Assembly (NCBI RefSeq): GCF_020360975.1
Contig: NW_025408669.1
Span: 6,014,001-6,078,000, forward strand
Length of the DNA stretch: 64,000 nucleotides
Reading direction: 5' to 3'
Source: Hirsutella rhossiliensis
Taxonomy: Eukaryota > Ascomycota > Sordariomycetes > Hypocreales > Ophiocordycipitaceae
A program made the translations under genes and the position numbers. Positions 35,900 through 48,057 of this stretch are shown here, in pieces (position 1 is the first letter of the stretch; each line of letters starts with the position of its first letter). Under the pieces are notes generated by a model. The model made no database searches. It was not told the DNA's origin and was given only the letters and a program-made list of their open reading frames with translations.

Positions 35900-38800
35900 T
35901 CAGCCCGAAAACTGGAATCGCGTCGCCTCGAGCTGGCCAAGTCCGTCTCGCGGCGCCACGTTCCTGCGGCGGTACGTGTTGGTAAAGTCCTGCAGCAGCC
36001 CTCGCACGTGCCGCATGCCTCCCGCATCGCCCGACTGCAGCTTCTCCTTGATCTTGGAGATCAGCCGCTGCGCCTCGGCGGCCGACACCGTTCCCTGGGG
36101 GAGGAGCTGTATCGTCTGCGACACCCATTCCGTTGTCTCGGCCGGGAGCAGCTCGAACAGCGCCAGGAGAACCCCGCTGCCGTCCGCAAAGCAGTCTCGC
36201 GGAAACGTAATCATCATGCCGGCCATGACCTGCTTCACCAGGCTCACGCCGTGGCTCATCAGCAGGTTCTTCACGATGCCCCGTATGTTGGCGGCCGCTT
36301 CGTCTGGCAGGCCCTCGCTGGTGGCCGGATTGTTGCCGCCGTACGACAACAAATCTCGCAAAAAGTGCAACGTCGACGAGAGGGGGTCGCGCTGCTCCAG
36401 TGTGAGCGCGTAGATGGACGCCTCGAAGATGGGCACCAGCAGGTGCGACGGCACGAGCCTCTGCGGGTAGTACAGCAGCGCGTCAATCAGGAGCCGGAAG
36501 AAGTCGTCGATGACGTCGGGCAGTTCCTGCGGTTGCAGCTCCGTCATGACGCGCAGAAACGTCGTTGTCTGGGCCTCGAAAAATGTGTAAATGTTTTCCG
36601 TCGTCGCCTGGTCCACGTGCTCGCGATCCTCGGAAAACTCACGCAGAATTGCCGACGTGACCCAGAGGAAGCAGCCCTCCCTCGCCCGGTTGAAGCTGCT
36701 GGCGAGCTTGTTGGCCATTTCCGGCAGCAGCGGCGACATGGCCGTACGGTACGATATGACCATGTTGCGCCAGCACCGGCAGATCCTCTCGCAAATGGGG
36801 CTAAAGTCTAGGAAGTTGTCTAGAACCGTGGACAGGATGGGAAACACCTCTTGCCAATACTTGACCGCAGGATTCTCCTCTCCCGGCCCGACGAGCGGCA
36901 CTACGTTTTGCACGAATATCGTCACGAGTTGAAGGTGGTCTGCCAAGCCTTGGTTAGCAACATATCCACACCAATGGTGGGGAAAAGGGGGCCCTTGCCT
37001 GCCAGCGCCAGCTTGCCCTCGTCGTCGGTGGCGCTGTTGGCCTTGCTCATCAACCTTTGTACCAGGGGGTCACAGTAGAGCTTGAGGAGCCGGTACGTCT
37101 CCGCCACGGGCTGGACGGCCACCACGTTGGCGACGCCCTCGGTGATCTCCTCCCGGCTCAGTTCCGGCAGCTTGTCGAGGATCTCGTCGTAGAACGTCTG
37201 CAGCTGCAAGACTTGTCCGCTGAGGAGGTGCTTGCAGTCGGTACAGAAGAACTTGACGGACAGCGCGGCGGCCCTCATGATTTCCCGGGAGTCGGACTGA
37301 AACGAGTTGACAATGTAGTTGAACTGGGGCTCGAGATAGTCCGGGTGCGCCGCCGTCCATTCCGTGTACCGCCCGAGCACCATGATTGTCGCGAAGCGCA
37401 GCTTTTCGTGGCTGGGGATTTGCACCAAGAGCGGCATCAGCTGAGGCAACACGATGTTCTCATCCTTGTCCACCATGCGTCCGAGTGCACGCATGGCGAA
37501 CAGGGGGGCCTCGAGCTCCTGCCAATGCGGCACGTTGGTGCCCGATACCTGGCCGGCATACTTTTGCGTCCAGATCTGGATGGCGTTGAGCACCTTGGTC
37601 AGGCAGTCCGTCACTCCCATGATGTCGCAGGAATCCTTGAGCGTGTCCCCCATCTGGTGGCGAAACTCGCGGAACTTTTCCTCCTGCTCACGGTCCCCGT
37701 CGAATAGTTCGGATTCGTTGCCAGAATCTGGCTTGGGGTATTCCAGGTGCTTGAGGAGTATGTCGACGAGCTTCGAGTAGACGTCCACCATCTCCAGGCG
37801 GCCCTGGATGTACCTCTCGAGCACGAGGTACTGCTTGAGCTCATACCAGAAGCTAAAGGTATGTTCAATGACGTCTCGATCCGCGTCTCGCGCCGCGCAC
37901 TCGAGGACCGCATCCACCAGAGGCTTGAATAGCGCGGGCTGGCGCGCGATGCCGACGACCCAGCTCTCGGCGGCGGTGGCAAAGACCTTGGTCAGCGACT
38001 TGAGCTTGTCGGCGTCTTCCTCTCCAACCACCCTTTGGATGTGGGGCTGGATACCGATGATACGGGGGAACAGCGCCTGGACCTCGTCTTGGCACTCGTC
38101 GACGTCGCTCGTTTCCCTCAGCATCACGCATAGGCACTCGGAGGACTCTTGGCTGCATTCGTCGCTCGTGACGCCGCCAAAGATGACGTCGAGAAGCGGG
38201 GAGTTGATAACGTTGGCAACCGGGACCTCCCTCAGCCAGGATGTGATGCATTCCATTAGCTGGGGGTTTCGAGAAGCGGCGGCTAATGTCTTGAGATTAG
38301 CCTCGAGCTTAGCAGGACCCGCCACGTTCCCATGAAGGGACTTACCTGAGGACTGAGCATAGTTGATGAGGAGGTGGACGACCTGTTTCGTGTTACTTCC
38401 CAGCAAGGCCTGTGTGCGGGCGGCGAGATCATCTTCCTGTGTCCAATGGTTAGACTGTCATGCCTCTGAGGATGCCGGACGGCCAGAACGCCAAAGTCGC
38501 TAAGGATAACGCGCGCCCAGGTCGATGGGTATGTTGTTGGGTCCACGTACAGACAAGGTGATTTTGCGACCCTCGGTCACCTCCTCGGGGAGCACTCGGA
38601 GGAAATCCAGGATGCACGCATGGCTCTCGGGGCTGTCGGCGAGCGACTGGACGACTGATGGAAGCACGTCGTCCCAATCCTTCATCTGTATGGCCAGGAT
38701 GGCCAGACACACACAGAGTTGGGTTCTGATTGGTTTCGGGCCAGCTGCGAAGTGCTTCAACAGCAGGAGGATCTGGTTTCGAAGCTCCGGGAGCTCACCG

Positions 38801-39170
38801 GGAGAGACTTGGGTCGAGAGATCGTATGTCAACTTGGGCACTGGTCAGCTACCGAGGCGGCGCCAGGGGGGGTATCCGAAGGGACCCACCTTGCCGCGAA
38901 GAGTGATGGCGGCGAAGAGTGTTGCTTCGGGCTCGCTTTCGGTTTTGAGTATGCCCAAGACGGTCGCCCACGAATCTTGCTGCGGGCGTGTTAGCAGGAG
39001 CAGAAAAGCGGCGGGGGGGCGACGGTGTCGGGGGCGCATACGGATTTTTGGAACCTCTCGAGATAGTGATGGGCCTTTGTCTTGTCGTCTTGCTGGCCGC
39101 TCCTCATGGTCATGACGGCGGCCAGGACATCTGAGGGAGTAAAGGCCGTGTGCGCGCCGTTTGAAGCCAT
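35900..39170 (-). CDS. MTR10: Mtr10/transportin-SR importin-beta family receptor
   Basis: Mtr10 (Kap111) imports SR-type mRNA-binding proteins such as Npl3 and takes part in tRNA traffic. Six exons are read: 39170..39042, 38979..38890, 38832..38551, 38436..38346, 38282..36999 and 36939..35900. They give 971 residues, the normal length. Introns are 62, 57, 114, 63 and 59 bases. The N-terminal importin region is recognised by HHYLERFQKS, DSWATVLGIL and FAAITLRGKLTYDL, and the C-terminus by RDGLGQLEATRFQF. The last intron (36998..36940) begins with GC, not GT (GCAG|GCAAGG), and restores the conserved LADHLQLVTIFVQN. Without splicing the frame stops at 36922. HEAT repeats fill the whole length. 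The start ATG is followed directly by the conserved first helix region. Confidence 0.93.
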
Positions 39171-39845
39171 TGCGTGTGATTTAAGGGGCCGGTGATGGGT
39201 CTCGGGCGCAAAAACTCGAGCGCATGTGCCTCAAGAGGCTCGGCAGCGGCCAGGAGAGGGTGCTTGGCGATGGCGGCCTGATGATGTAATCAAGGGCGCG
39301 CGGCCGAGGCCAGCTGAAGCAGCTGTGGCGGATGACGTCTGATGGGGGAACGTAAGCGCCGGTGAGGCAGCTGTCGAGAGGGAACAGGAACGAAAGGCCG
39401 CCTGGAGGATGTTTTGCTGGATTTATTAATGATGGCATGGATCGCCGGCCGCATTCTTTGGCGGGGCAAAGAAGGAGACTTGTCTGGCGACCCGGGTCTT
39501 TTCTCACACTGTGTAGCCGCTGGTTTTTCCGCTCCGGGCTGCCCGAGGTCCCCTGAAACAGTACGAATTCGGTCCGTCATTCACCTCACCTGCTCCGTTC
39601 AGCAGGCGAGGACGGAACTTGCAAGCCCAGACTCTGCACAGGCTTGTGCTGTAGGGCCTCTGCGCGCCAGCCTTTGAAGCCCAGTCGCATTACAAAAGGA
39701 CGCCCGCCCGGCTCTTTATGGAGCCAACCAAGTTACAGACGCCGGCTCTTTCAACATCTAGGCAACTGTTTGAGTGATGCAAACCTTTGTATGTGCTGTG
39801 ATAATCGGATTCATGAAAACATTTGCCCCGGCCGGTCACGGTTCC
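39171..39845. other. MTR10 upstream region, FAU1 3' region; no gene seen
   Basis: About 0.7 kb lies between two genes on the minus strand. It should contain the MTR10 promoter. No gene or clear element was recognised. Confidence 0.4.
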
Positions 39846-40627
39846 TCAAGCCATGACGGTGCTCTGCGTGCCGCTGCTCGACGACGCCTCTCGGAGCTGG
39901 CCGCTGCCCAGAATCAGACCGTGCAGGTTTCGGTCGTGCAGATCGACAGGCACCTGCTCGCCCGGCGAGGCAGACAAGAGCTGCTCGGTGAGCGCCAGGC
40001 CGTAGAGCAGCAGCGGCGGGTGGCCGTCGGCGGCGGCCAAGTACCTGTTGAGGAAAAAGTCATAAAAGCCCTTGCCGTGCCCCAGCCTGCGAATGCGGCC
40101 GGCGCCGTCCAAGTCAAACGCGACTCCGGGCATGAGCATCAGGTCCAGTTCCGCAGAGCCGCCGAGGACGCGGCGACGGCGGTCGAGCGTGGCCGGGTCT
40201 ACCGAGGGGATGCCCCAGCGGTCGGGCCTGAGGCTCTCGTAGTCGTGGATGCCGGTGAGGCTGACCATGTCCATGACGCGCGCAGGGCCGTCGGCGGCGT
40301 CGGGCTTGTGCAGGTAGGGGACGAAGACTTGCTTGCCGCAGCCGAGGGCATGGCGCACGATGGCGTCGGTCTGCACCTCGCCGGTGGGCATGGAGAGGAA
40401 GATGCTGATGCGGGTGGCATCGCGGTAGGGCTTGAAGTCTTGGAGTGCCTCGTATATCCTGCGGCCTGTGGTGACGGTGGTGGTCAGTGGCTGTGAACGT
40501 TGTGAGGGGATAGATGGGAGGCAACGGGTATACTTTGGGCGAGGACGGCATCTTGAGACAGGCTCGACAGCCGCTGCCTCATGAGAGACCTCAGTTGCTG
40601 CTTTGCGGCGACCAAGGGCACGGTCAT
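39846..40627 (-). CDS. FAU1: 5-formyltetrahydrofolate cyclo-ligase
   Basis: The enzyme converts 5-formyl-THF to 5,10-methenyl-THF with ATP, clearing a folate that inhibits one-carbon enzymes. Two exons are read: 40627..40534 and 40465..39846, with a 68-base intron (GTATAC donor, CACTGAC branch). The product is 237 residues, typical for the family. The N-terminal KQQLRSLMRQRL region with the basic substrate-contact residues, the SIFLSMPTGEV strand and the C-terminal signature LGHGKGFYD (about residues 160-168) are all present. The start is fixed by the first exon. A nine-codon upstream ORF (40650..40624) ends on a TGA that overlaps this ATG. The gene is divergent from the OPT transporter. Confidence 0.93.
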
Positions 40628-40650
40628 GTCGGGCGCCGTGATGGGTTCAT
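40624..40650 (-). promoter_or_regulatory. upstream ORF overlapping the FAU1 start (ATGA)
   Basis: An ATG at 40650 opens eight sense codons (MNPSRRPT) closed by TGA at 40626..40624. That stop shares two bases with the FAU1 ATG at 40627..40625. Whether the leader includes it depends on the unknown transcription start. Confidence 0.5.
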
Positions 40651-41679
40651 CAATGACACTTTGCAGATGACGGCGATGGCGATGGCACGCGGTGGGCCTT
40701 TTTTCTGTCGCCGATGTCGCTCATCGCTGTTCGTACCTTGAGCCCAGTCAGCGGCCCCGCAGCCAGGCGCAGCAGGCCACTGTAGATATGTATTAGTGCT
40801 GGCCTTCCACCCGCGCCAAGTGCATGAATGCCGCCGGCAAGGCATGACTACTAATAGAGGAATAACGCGGCCGCAATATGGCCGGAGATGAGCGGTGAAA
40901 AAAAGCCGCTATGATCCAAGGACCAAAAAAGAAGATGAAATGGACGACATGTTGGTGCGAGGAACTAATATGTCAGGGTCTCGTGAAGAGGGTGTCACTG
41001 GGTGAGCGAAGCACGTAGGCGCGCCTTGTTTGAACGGTATAACAAGTCTTACAAGGGAGTTTACGAGGGAGTTGAGTGCGAATACATGCAAACAGAACCC
41101 ACCAATTGGAGTGTGTTCTGGCCGGAGAATATATCCATCGCATCTCGTATTCCACCATCTCCGGTCGCGTCGCGTCGCATCGATGGCAATTTATATTCCA
41201 TCCCCGGGAATCCCTCCCCTCCCCCACGTCGGCTCCGCCCCGCCGGCGCAATGCTTGGTATTGATGAATCAACCCCTGTAGGCAAGTTGGGGATGCACGT
41301 CCGCGGCGGTCTGTAGTACGTACATACATACCTATCGAGTGCCGTGTCGCGTTGGCCTGGACACACAGGCTCCGCGCCCGCCGCCGAGCCCAAGGGGGGT
41401 GCCTGAGAGGCCGGACGCCCGAAGCGGCCGCCGGCAACGGGTCTTTTTAGGGTTGCAGAAGCCCTGGGTGCTCCACCCCCTCTCCCTCGGCTTGTGCTGC
41501 GCTGGCGGGGCCCCTGTTCCCTGACGGATCGCATCGCCGCAGCGCGCAACCATCCCCATCCACCATTTACAGTAACTTCTACATACATGCTCTGCACCAC
41601 CCTGCGCTTTGTCCGCACAGCAGATTACCCTCATGCATCTGAGCACGCATCGCAGTAGCCCCAGGAGGGACTGCCAGCC
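40651..41679. promoter_or_regulatory. divergent promoter region, FAU1 / OPT transporter
   Basis: About 1 kb separates two genes transcribed away from each other. It holds no recognisable gene. CT-rich segments and short GTAC-containing repeats (for example GTAGTACGTACATACATAC near 41312) are visible but no named element. Confidence 0.4.
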
Positions 41680-44600
41680 ATGGGCAACAAGGCCGAAGCC
41701 CCATTGACCGGGTCCTCGCTGCCGCTGCACACCCTGGCCCCCGCCGTCTCAGACGCTGAACCAGGACGTCGCGTCTACCCGAGTCATCTCACTCGTCCTC
41801 GCGCGTCTTCAGCTACACCCGCGGCGCCTTCCGGGGCCTCTGCCGCTATCGCTGCCGCTACCGCTACCGCTACCGCTACTAGGGCTCCTATTACTACTAC
41901 AGCCACCGCCGCCGCCGCCGCCGCCGCCTCTGCCGTCACCTCGTCTCCGACCACCGCCTCTCTCCCCCCACCGCGCCATGTCCGCGACGACTCCTCGGCC
42001 GCCAGCGAGCCAATAGCGCAGCCCGCCCCCGATGCCGCCGCTCTCGACGACGGCACCATGACGGCCTCCAGGAAATCGCCCTACCTCCTCCCCGGCGACG
42101 GCGCCGGCCCTCCCAATGCCTCCTTCTCGCCCTACGGCTCCGTCGCCCCGGCCCGCCGCGCCGCCGCCCATCGCCCCGACAGCGACTCGGAGCTCGACGA
42201 CGACGTCCACCAGCTCCGCCACGTCCACGACAGCATCCGCAGCCGCAGGAGCCTGAGCTCCAGGCGCTCCTTCTTGTCCCGCCAGTCGTCGCGCCGCTCC
42301 GACGATCTCGACGGCGCCGCCCTCGTCTCGGGCCTCGAGGGCCGCTTCGGCCTGGCAGAGGCCCCCCTGCCCGGCGACATCATCCTCGACCACGACGCCG
42401 GCGCCTCCTCCGACGGCTCCCAGCACGGCCTGCAGCTCGACCACGACCAGTCCTCCACCCGCTCCGACGACGACCTCGACGACAACTCCCCCCATGAAGC
42501 CGTCCGCGCCTCGGTCCCCCCCACCGACAACACCACCCTCTCCATCAACACCCCTCGCATGTGGTGCCTCTCGGTCCTCTTCTCCATCCTCGGCTCCTCG
42601 ACGAACCTCTTCTTCTCCCTCCGATACCCCAGCGTCGCCATCACCCCCGTCATCGCCCTGCTCCTCGTCCACCCGCTCGGCCACCTGTGGGACATGCTCC
42701 TCAAGCGCCCCTACGACCCGGACGACGAGTTTGTCGACGGCGTCAGGACCCGGCCCCGCGACGACCCTGCCGCCCACCGCCGCAAGAAGCTCAACTCGTG
42801 GCGCCTGTGGCTCGCCCAGGGCCGCTGGAACCAAAAGGAGCACACGTGCGTCTACGTCAGCAGCAATGTCGCCTTTGGCTTCGCCTTTGCCACGGACGTC
42901 ATCGTCGAGCAGACGCGCTTCTACAACCAGGAGGCCCCCGTCGTCTACCAGCTCCTCCTCACCATCTCCACCCAGATCCTCGGCTACGGCTTCGCCGGCA
43001 TGGCTCGCCGCTTCCTCGTCCGCCCCAGCGGCATGATCTGGCCCGGCACCCTCATGTCGGCCGCCATGTTCTCCACTATGCACAACCAGGACAACAAGCC
43101 CGCCAACGGCTGGACCATCAGCCGCTGGAACTTCTTCTACGTCGTCTGGGCCGTCTCGTTTGCCTTTTACTTCCTCCCGGGCCTGCTGTTCCCCGCCCTC
43201 AGCTACTTCAACGTCATCACCTGGTTCGCCCCCAAGAACGTCGTCGTCGCCAACCTCTTTGGCGTCGCCTCGGGCCTCGGCCTCTTCCCCATCACCTTTG
43301 ACTGGGCCCAGATCACCTACGTCGGCTCCCCGCTGCTCGTCCCCTTCTGGGCCGCCATGAACGTCATCGGCGGCCTCGTCGTCGTCATGTGGATCATCGC
43401 GCCCATCCTCTACTACTGCAACGTCCTCTACTCGTCCTACATGCCCATCCTGTCGGCCGGCGTCTTCGACAACACCGGCCACATCTACAACGTCACCCAG
43501 ATCCTGACGCCCGAGTTTCTCTTTGATCGCGACGCCTACGCCAGCTACAGCCGCGTATTTCTGCCCATCACCTACGTGCTCAGCTACGGCGTGCAGTTTG
43601 CCGGCCTCGCCGCCCTCCTGACCCACACCCTGTGCTGGCACGGCCAGGACATCTGGCGCACCATAAAGAGGAGCCTGCACGAGGCCCGCCAGAACGACAA
43701 GCCCGTCTACCAGCCCGTCAACGAGTCGCGCGCCGCCTCGAGCACCTCGCTCGGCAGTGGCGACCGCAGCTGCATGGACGGCTCCACCATGTCCAACGGC
43801 GACGGCCTGCTGAGCCGCGAAGACGTCCACTGCCGCCTCATGAACCGCTACAAGGACGCGCCCCTGAGCTGGTACCTGCTGACCTTTGCTTCCATGGCCG
43901 CCATGGGCATGTTTGTCGTCGAATAGTGAGTTCCCCCCGGTGATTCCGAGGCCAGGCCGTGGCTGACCTCCCCTCGGCTACCCCGTCCACCTCCCCTGGT
44001 ACGGCCTGCTGCTGGCGCTCGGCATCGGCGCCATCTTCTTCATCCCCAACGGCATCGTCATGGCCATCACCAACCAGCACAGCAGCATCTATCTCATCTG
44101 CCAGCTCATCTGCGGCGTCGTCTTCCCCGGCCGCCCCATCGCCAACATGGTCTTTGTCAGCTACGGCTACATCTCGTCGGCCCAGGGCATCAAGTTCGCC
44201 TCGGACCTCAAGCTCGGCCACTACATGAAGATTCCCCCGCGCATCATGTTCCTCGTCCAGGTCGTCGCCACGCTCGTCTCGTCGCTGACCCAGATCGGCG
44301 TCCTCAACTGGATGTTTGCAAATGTCCGCGGCATCTGCACCGCAGAGGCCGTCAACGGCTTCACCTGCCCCATTGCCCGCGTCCACTTCAACGGCTCCAT
44401 CCTCTGGGGTGTCGTCGGCCCCGGCGAGTTCTTCGGCCCCATGGCCATCTACCGCACCCTCGTCTGGTGCTTCCCTCTCGGCGCCTTCCTCCCCATCCCG
44501 CTCTGGCTCTACGCCCGCCGCCGCCGCCACAGCCTCTTCCGCAAGGTCAACCTCCCCGTCATCTTCGGCGCCATGTCGTGGATCCCCCCGGCCACCGGCC

Positions 44601-44881
44601 TCAACTTCTCCGTCTGGGCCCTCGTCTGCTACCTCTTCAACTTCCTCATCAAGCGCCGCGCAAACGCTTGGTGGGGCAAGTACACCATGACACTCAGCGC
44701 CGCCCTCGACTCGGGCCTCGCCTTTGGCATCGTCGTCGTCTTCTTCGGCTTCATCTACCCGGGCTGGGTCAGCGGCTTCAGCTGGTGGGGCACAGAGGTC
44801 TACAAGCAGGGCTGCGACTGGCAGGCTTGCTCTTACAAGAATGTCCCCGAAGGCCAGACCTTTGGCCCCCACACGTGGTAA
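41680..44881 (+). CDS. OPT-family oligopeptide transporter, 3' acceptor non-canonical
   Basis: Members of the OPT/isp4 family are proton-coupled peptide transporters with many membrane helices. Exon 1 (41680..43925) carries a disordered Ala/Thr/Pro- and Ser-rich N-terminus, then hydrophobic helices and family blocks such as NTPRMWCLSVLFSILGSSTN (in part), SNVAFGFAFATDVI and ITFDWAQITYVGSP. Exon 2 (43978..44881) continues with WYGLLLALGIGAIFFIPNG, NQHSSIYLICQLICG and the CDWQAC-containing end. Joining them gives 1,049 residues in phase and the conserved FVVEYYPVHLPWY. The intron has a good GTGAGT donor and a GCTGAC branch but ends in GG rather than AG. Without splicing the protein stops after FVVE at residue 748. 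An internal ATG at 42058 is an alternative start that would drop the low-complexity lead. Confidence 0.8.
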
Positions 44882-45171
44882 TGTCCGTCCGTCCCATCAC
44901 GGCCGCTGCGGCGCGTCAAAAACTAGACCAAAATAGAACCCGGCGTTGGTTTATCATTTCCGGATATGCAATGGAATATAACTAGAGCTTGTCGAGCGTC
45001 TTCTTCACTTTTGTTGGGTATCAATCTCACAGCACCCGCGCTGCGTGCGAATCGAATTCCACTGTCTATCCTTGCATCTTTGTGTATTACAGCATAGCAC
45101 TATCTAGCCACTCATGGGTCCTCCGGGGCATCTTGTGATATATGACATCGCTATCTCCGCTCACGTCCGAC
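44882..45171. other. convergent 3' region of OPT and RPN1 genes
   Basis: About 290 bases separate the two facing stops. No gene was seen. Confidence 0.5.
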
Positions 45172-48057
45172 TCACTGTCCGGCCTCCCAATCTGGGTTCT
45201 GTTCAACATGTGTTAGCATTCGCGGCATCAGCGACCGCACTTCGGAGTAAGACTTGCCTTTCGCAGAATGACCCGGCCCTCGAGCGTGCTGCTCAAGCTT
45301 ATGTACTCATCATCTTCCAGCTCCGCGCGTTCGCCGTGGCCGAGCAGCACGGGTGTGCTCTGCGTCTGCCATCCCGTAATCGTCTTGGGCCGGCCGGCTT
45401 GACCGACGACGTCCACGGCCTGGCCCACGCGAACATTGACCTTGAGCGGCTCAAGTTTCTCGTCCAGAGTGACCAGGAAGCGAGGTTGCATGGCAGGCAC
45501 GAGGAAGTAGACGAGGTAATGCGAGGTCGAGGCGATAAACTCCTTGGGGTCGATCATGGCCACCATGGTGGCCAGCAAGCCCGCGGCCGCAACGTGCGAG
45601 AGCACCTGGCGATCTGTGTGGAACGGGTTGATGGACAACGTCCCCTTGCCCATGTGCAGCAGACCCTGGGCGATGCGGACCATGAACAGGGCGTCCTGGT
45701 CGCGATGGTAGTAGCTGGCGAGCTGTCTCAGCAGCTGCGCCAGCCTGGCATTGTTGGTGCCGGCGCCAAGCATTCCCATGGCGAAGATGGCATTGATGGC
45801 CACCTCGGGGTCGTTGTCGTGGCTGTATCTCGAGAGCGTGTCGTACACCTTCATCTGCGGGTTACTCGGGCTTATCAGGCCCATGGCCAGAGGCACGGCC
45901 TTGCGGATGTTGGCCTCGCCATAGTGCATGAGATGCCCAAACTGCCGCAGCACCATTTCCTGGCCCACGTCTTCGCCCATGGCCACCAGGGCAATGCCAA
46001 TGACGGCATATGCTTGCAGCAGCTCGTCTCCCTTCTTGTCCTCGGTCTCCTCCTTGTGCTCGTTACAGATGTGCAAGAGCTCCTGGATCTTCAAAACAGC
46101 GCCTGTGCCAGCCCAAGCGCAAATCTCCGCTAGGACAGCCGTGGGCTTGGCCATCGGGTGGTCCACAGCCTTGAGCGTCTCCAGAATGACGTCAACCTCT
46201 TCTTGCCGGCCAAAAAAGAGCAGGCCAAGGCCAAGGGCCAAGAACCGCGTCCACTTGTCCGTCAACTGGCTCTTGCGGTCTTCGTCCATGAGGGTCGTGA
46301 CAATGGCTTCGGAGACTTCGGGATGCGACGACCCAACAAAGATGAAGCCGCAGGCGAGTGCAGCCATTGCCGAGATCTGCATCTCTTGGGAGGAGTCGCT
46401 GATGATGGGCAGCAGGAGTTCCAGTAGCTCTTCCTTATTAGAGCCGGCGTATGATAAGCCCAATCCCATGAGGCAGGCTGTCCTGATCAGGGGGTTTGAG
46501 TGATGCAGCTTCTCCGCGTCGCCGAGGAGGGCCAGGGCCGGCTCCGAGTCTACACAGATGCCCGAGTTCATGATGCCAATGGCGAGCATGGCTCCGGCAC
46601 AGATCTCGGGGTCCGACGAGTAAGTGTACTTATCGATCTTATCGAGGCCATTCTCGACGTCCCACAGCATGAGGGTGCCCATGGATGCGACGGTGGACAT
46701 CATACCGTCCGCCTTGGTCTTCCACACCCACGTCTCCTTCTCGCCATCGACCAGCATCATCTTATCCTTGCCAAAGCCAGCATTGACAAACGCGTTGACA
46801 AAGGCGGCTGCGAGGTTGTGTCTGGCGGAATCGAGGTTCGTCATGCCGGCGACCCGGCTGCTTTCCAGGTGGCTCTTGTATATGTCCTCGGTGGTCTTGG
46901 GGTCCAGGATGTTCAGCTCTTTGCCGAGAGCCTTGAAATGGTCCGACAGCTTGAGGTTGGACAAGCAATCCGAAAGATCCGGGTCATCCCTGGTGTCCTC
47001 AGGGAACTCTAGGACTATCCTTTGGCGGGCAATCAAGTAGGAAAGCTGCTTCTTCAACGCAGGGTTCTTTGCTTTGCCAAAATCGGCTCTGATCAAGTTG
47101 ACGTCGTGCAGTCGGATGGCGAGCACCATTGCCTGAGTAAACTGCTTGTACTCAATGTAGATTTTGTGTGCAGTTCGGAGAAACGTTTCGTTGTCGGGGT
47201 AGGTGAGCAAGTTGACCATGCTGACCATGTAGAGGCATACTCTGGCGTAGGTGTCGTCGTCGACAAACCTGGGAATTTCCTCGATGATCTCCAGCTCGCT
47301 CATGAGGTCGACAGCATCGGCCTCGGCATTGCTCTTGATGTACAGCGGCACCAGGACCAGAGCCAGGTCGACCAGGTCCTTCGTGGGCTCATCCGCAGTG
47401 ATGCGCTTGGCATACACCTCGCCGATCTCCAGTGCCAAATGTCTGACGTACTCGTGGCCCCAAGACCCGATGTCGGTCGTGGGCGCCAACAATCTGTACT
47501 TGAGAGTGTCTTGTCGGTCTTCGTCCGAGTACGTCATGCCAATCACCGAGAGGACATCCGCAAGGGACGTCTTGTTCTCGCCATCGGGCCAGTCGTCGTA
47601 CAGTTTTGTCAACGTCTCATAGTGAGGCCGCAGAAACTTCAACGGCTTTGGCACCGCTGTCATTGATGATGTCGAAGTCTTGATTGACGATTTCATGGCC
47701 TCCAGGGCGGCTTTGTACAGCTCCGTATTGGACTCCTGCATATCGGACGTCAACCCCGCTTGCCATGGCTCAGAGTGTCTTGGGCGTCTGTGCTACTCAC
47801 CGTCAATCGCTCCACCATCATGTCCAGCTCATTCTTGAGTTGCTGGTCCTCTTCGCTGAGTTCCTCCTCTGCCGCTGGCGTCTAGTCAGCGAACCAACCG
47901 CGGCGCCGGAAGGGGACTGGGGAGCTTGAGGGAGCCTACCCTCTTTCTTGCCGTCTTCCTTCTTGCCGTTCAGCACGGGCTTCTCATCCTTGGGCTCGTC
48001 GACGGCCTTTCCCTTGCCCTTGTCCGCAGCCGTGGGCGCGCCGACGTCTTTTGCCAT
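45172..48057 (-). CDS. RPN1: 26S proteasome regulatory subunit Rpn1 (PSMD2)
   Basis: Rpn1 is a scaffold of the 19S base that binds ubiquitin, ubiquitin-like shuttle factors and Ubp6. Four exons are read: 48057..47940, 47874..47801, 47735..45258 and 45198..45172, giving 898 residues. The N-terminus is Lys/Glu-rich (MAKDVGAPTAADKGKGKA), followed by the conserved EEDQQLKNELDMMVERL helix and a toroid of proteasome/cyclosome repeats with GLGLSYAGS, LALGLGLLFFG and AMGMLGAGTNNARLAQLL. Introns are 65, 65 and 59 bases. The last one (45257..45199) starts with GC (AAG|GCAAGT) and its removal restores the conserved C-terminus VILRKNPDWEAGQ. Unspliced, the tail would read ASLTPKCGR. The gene is divergent from RIO2. 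Confidence 0.95.

Noticed and set aside
35504..36811. 435-codon + frame overlapping the MTR10 3' exon
   Set aside because: It is antisense to well-conserved MTR10 sequence and shows no recognisable protein.
41809..43830. 673-codon minus frame opposite the OPT transporter
   Set aside because: It mirrors the GC-rich codons of the transporter and is Gly/Glu/Val/Asp-rich with no family features.
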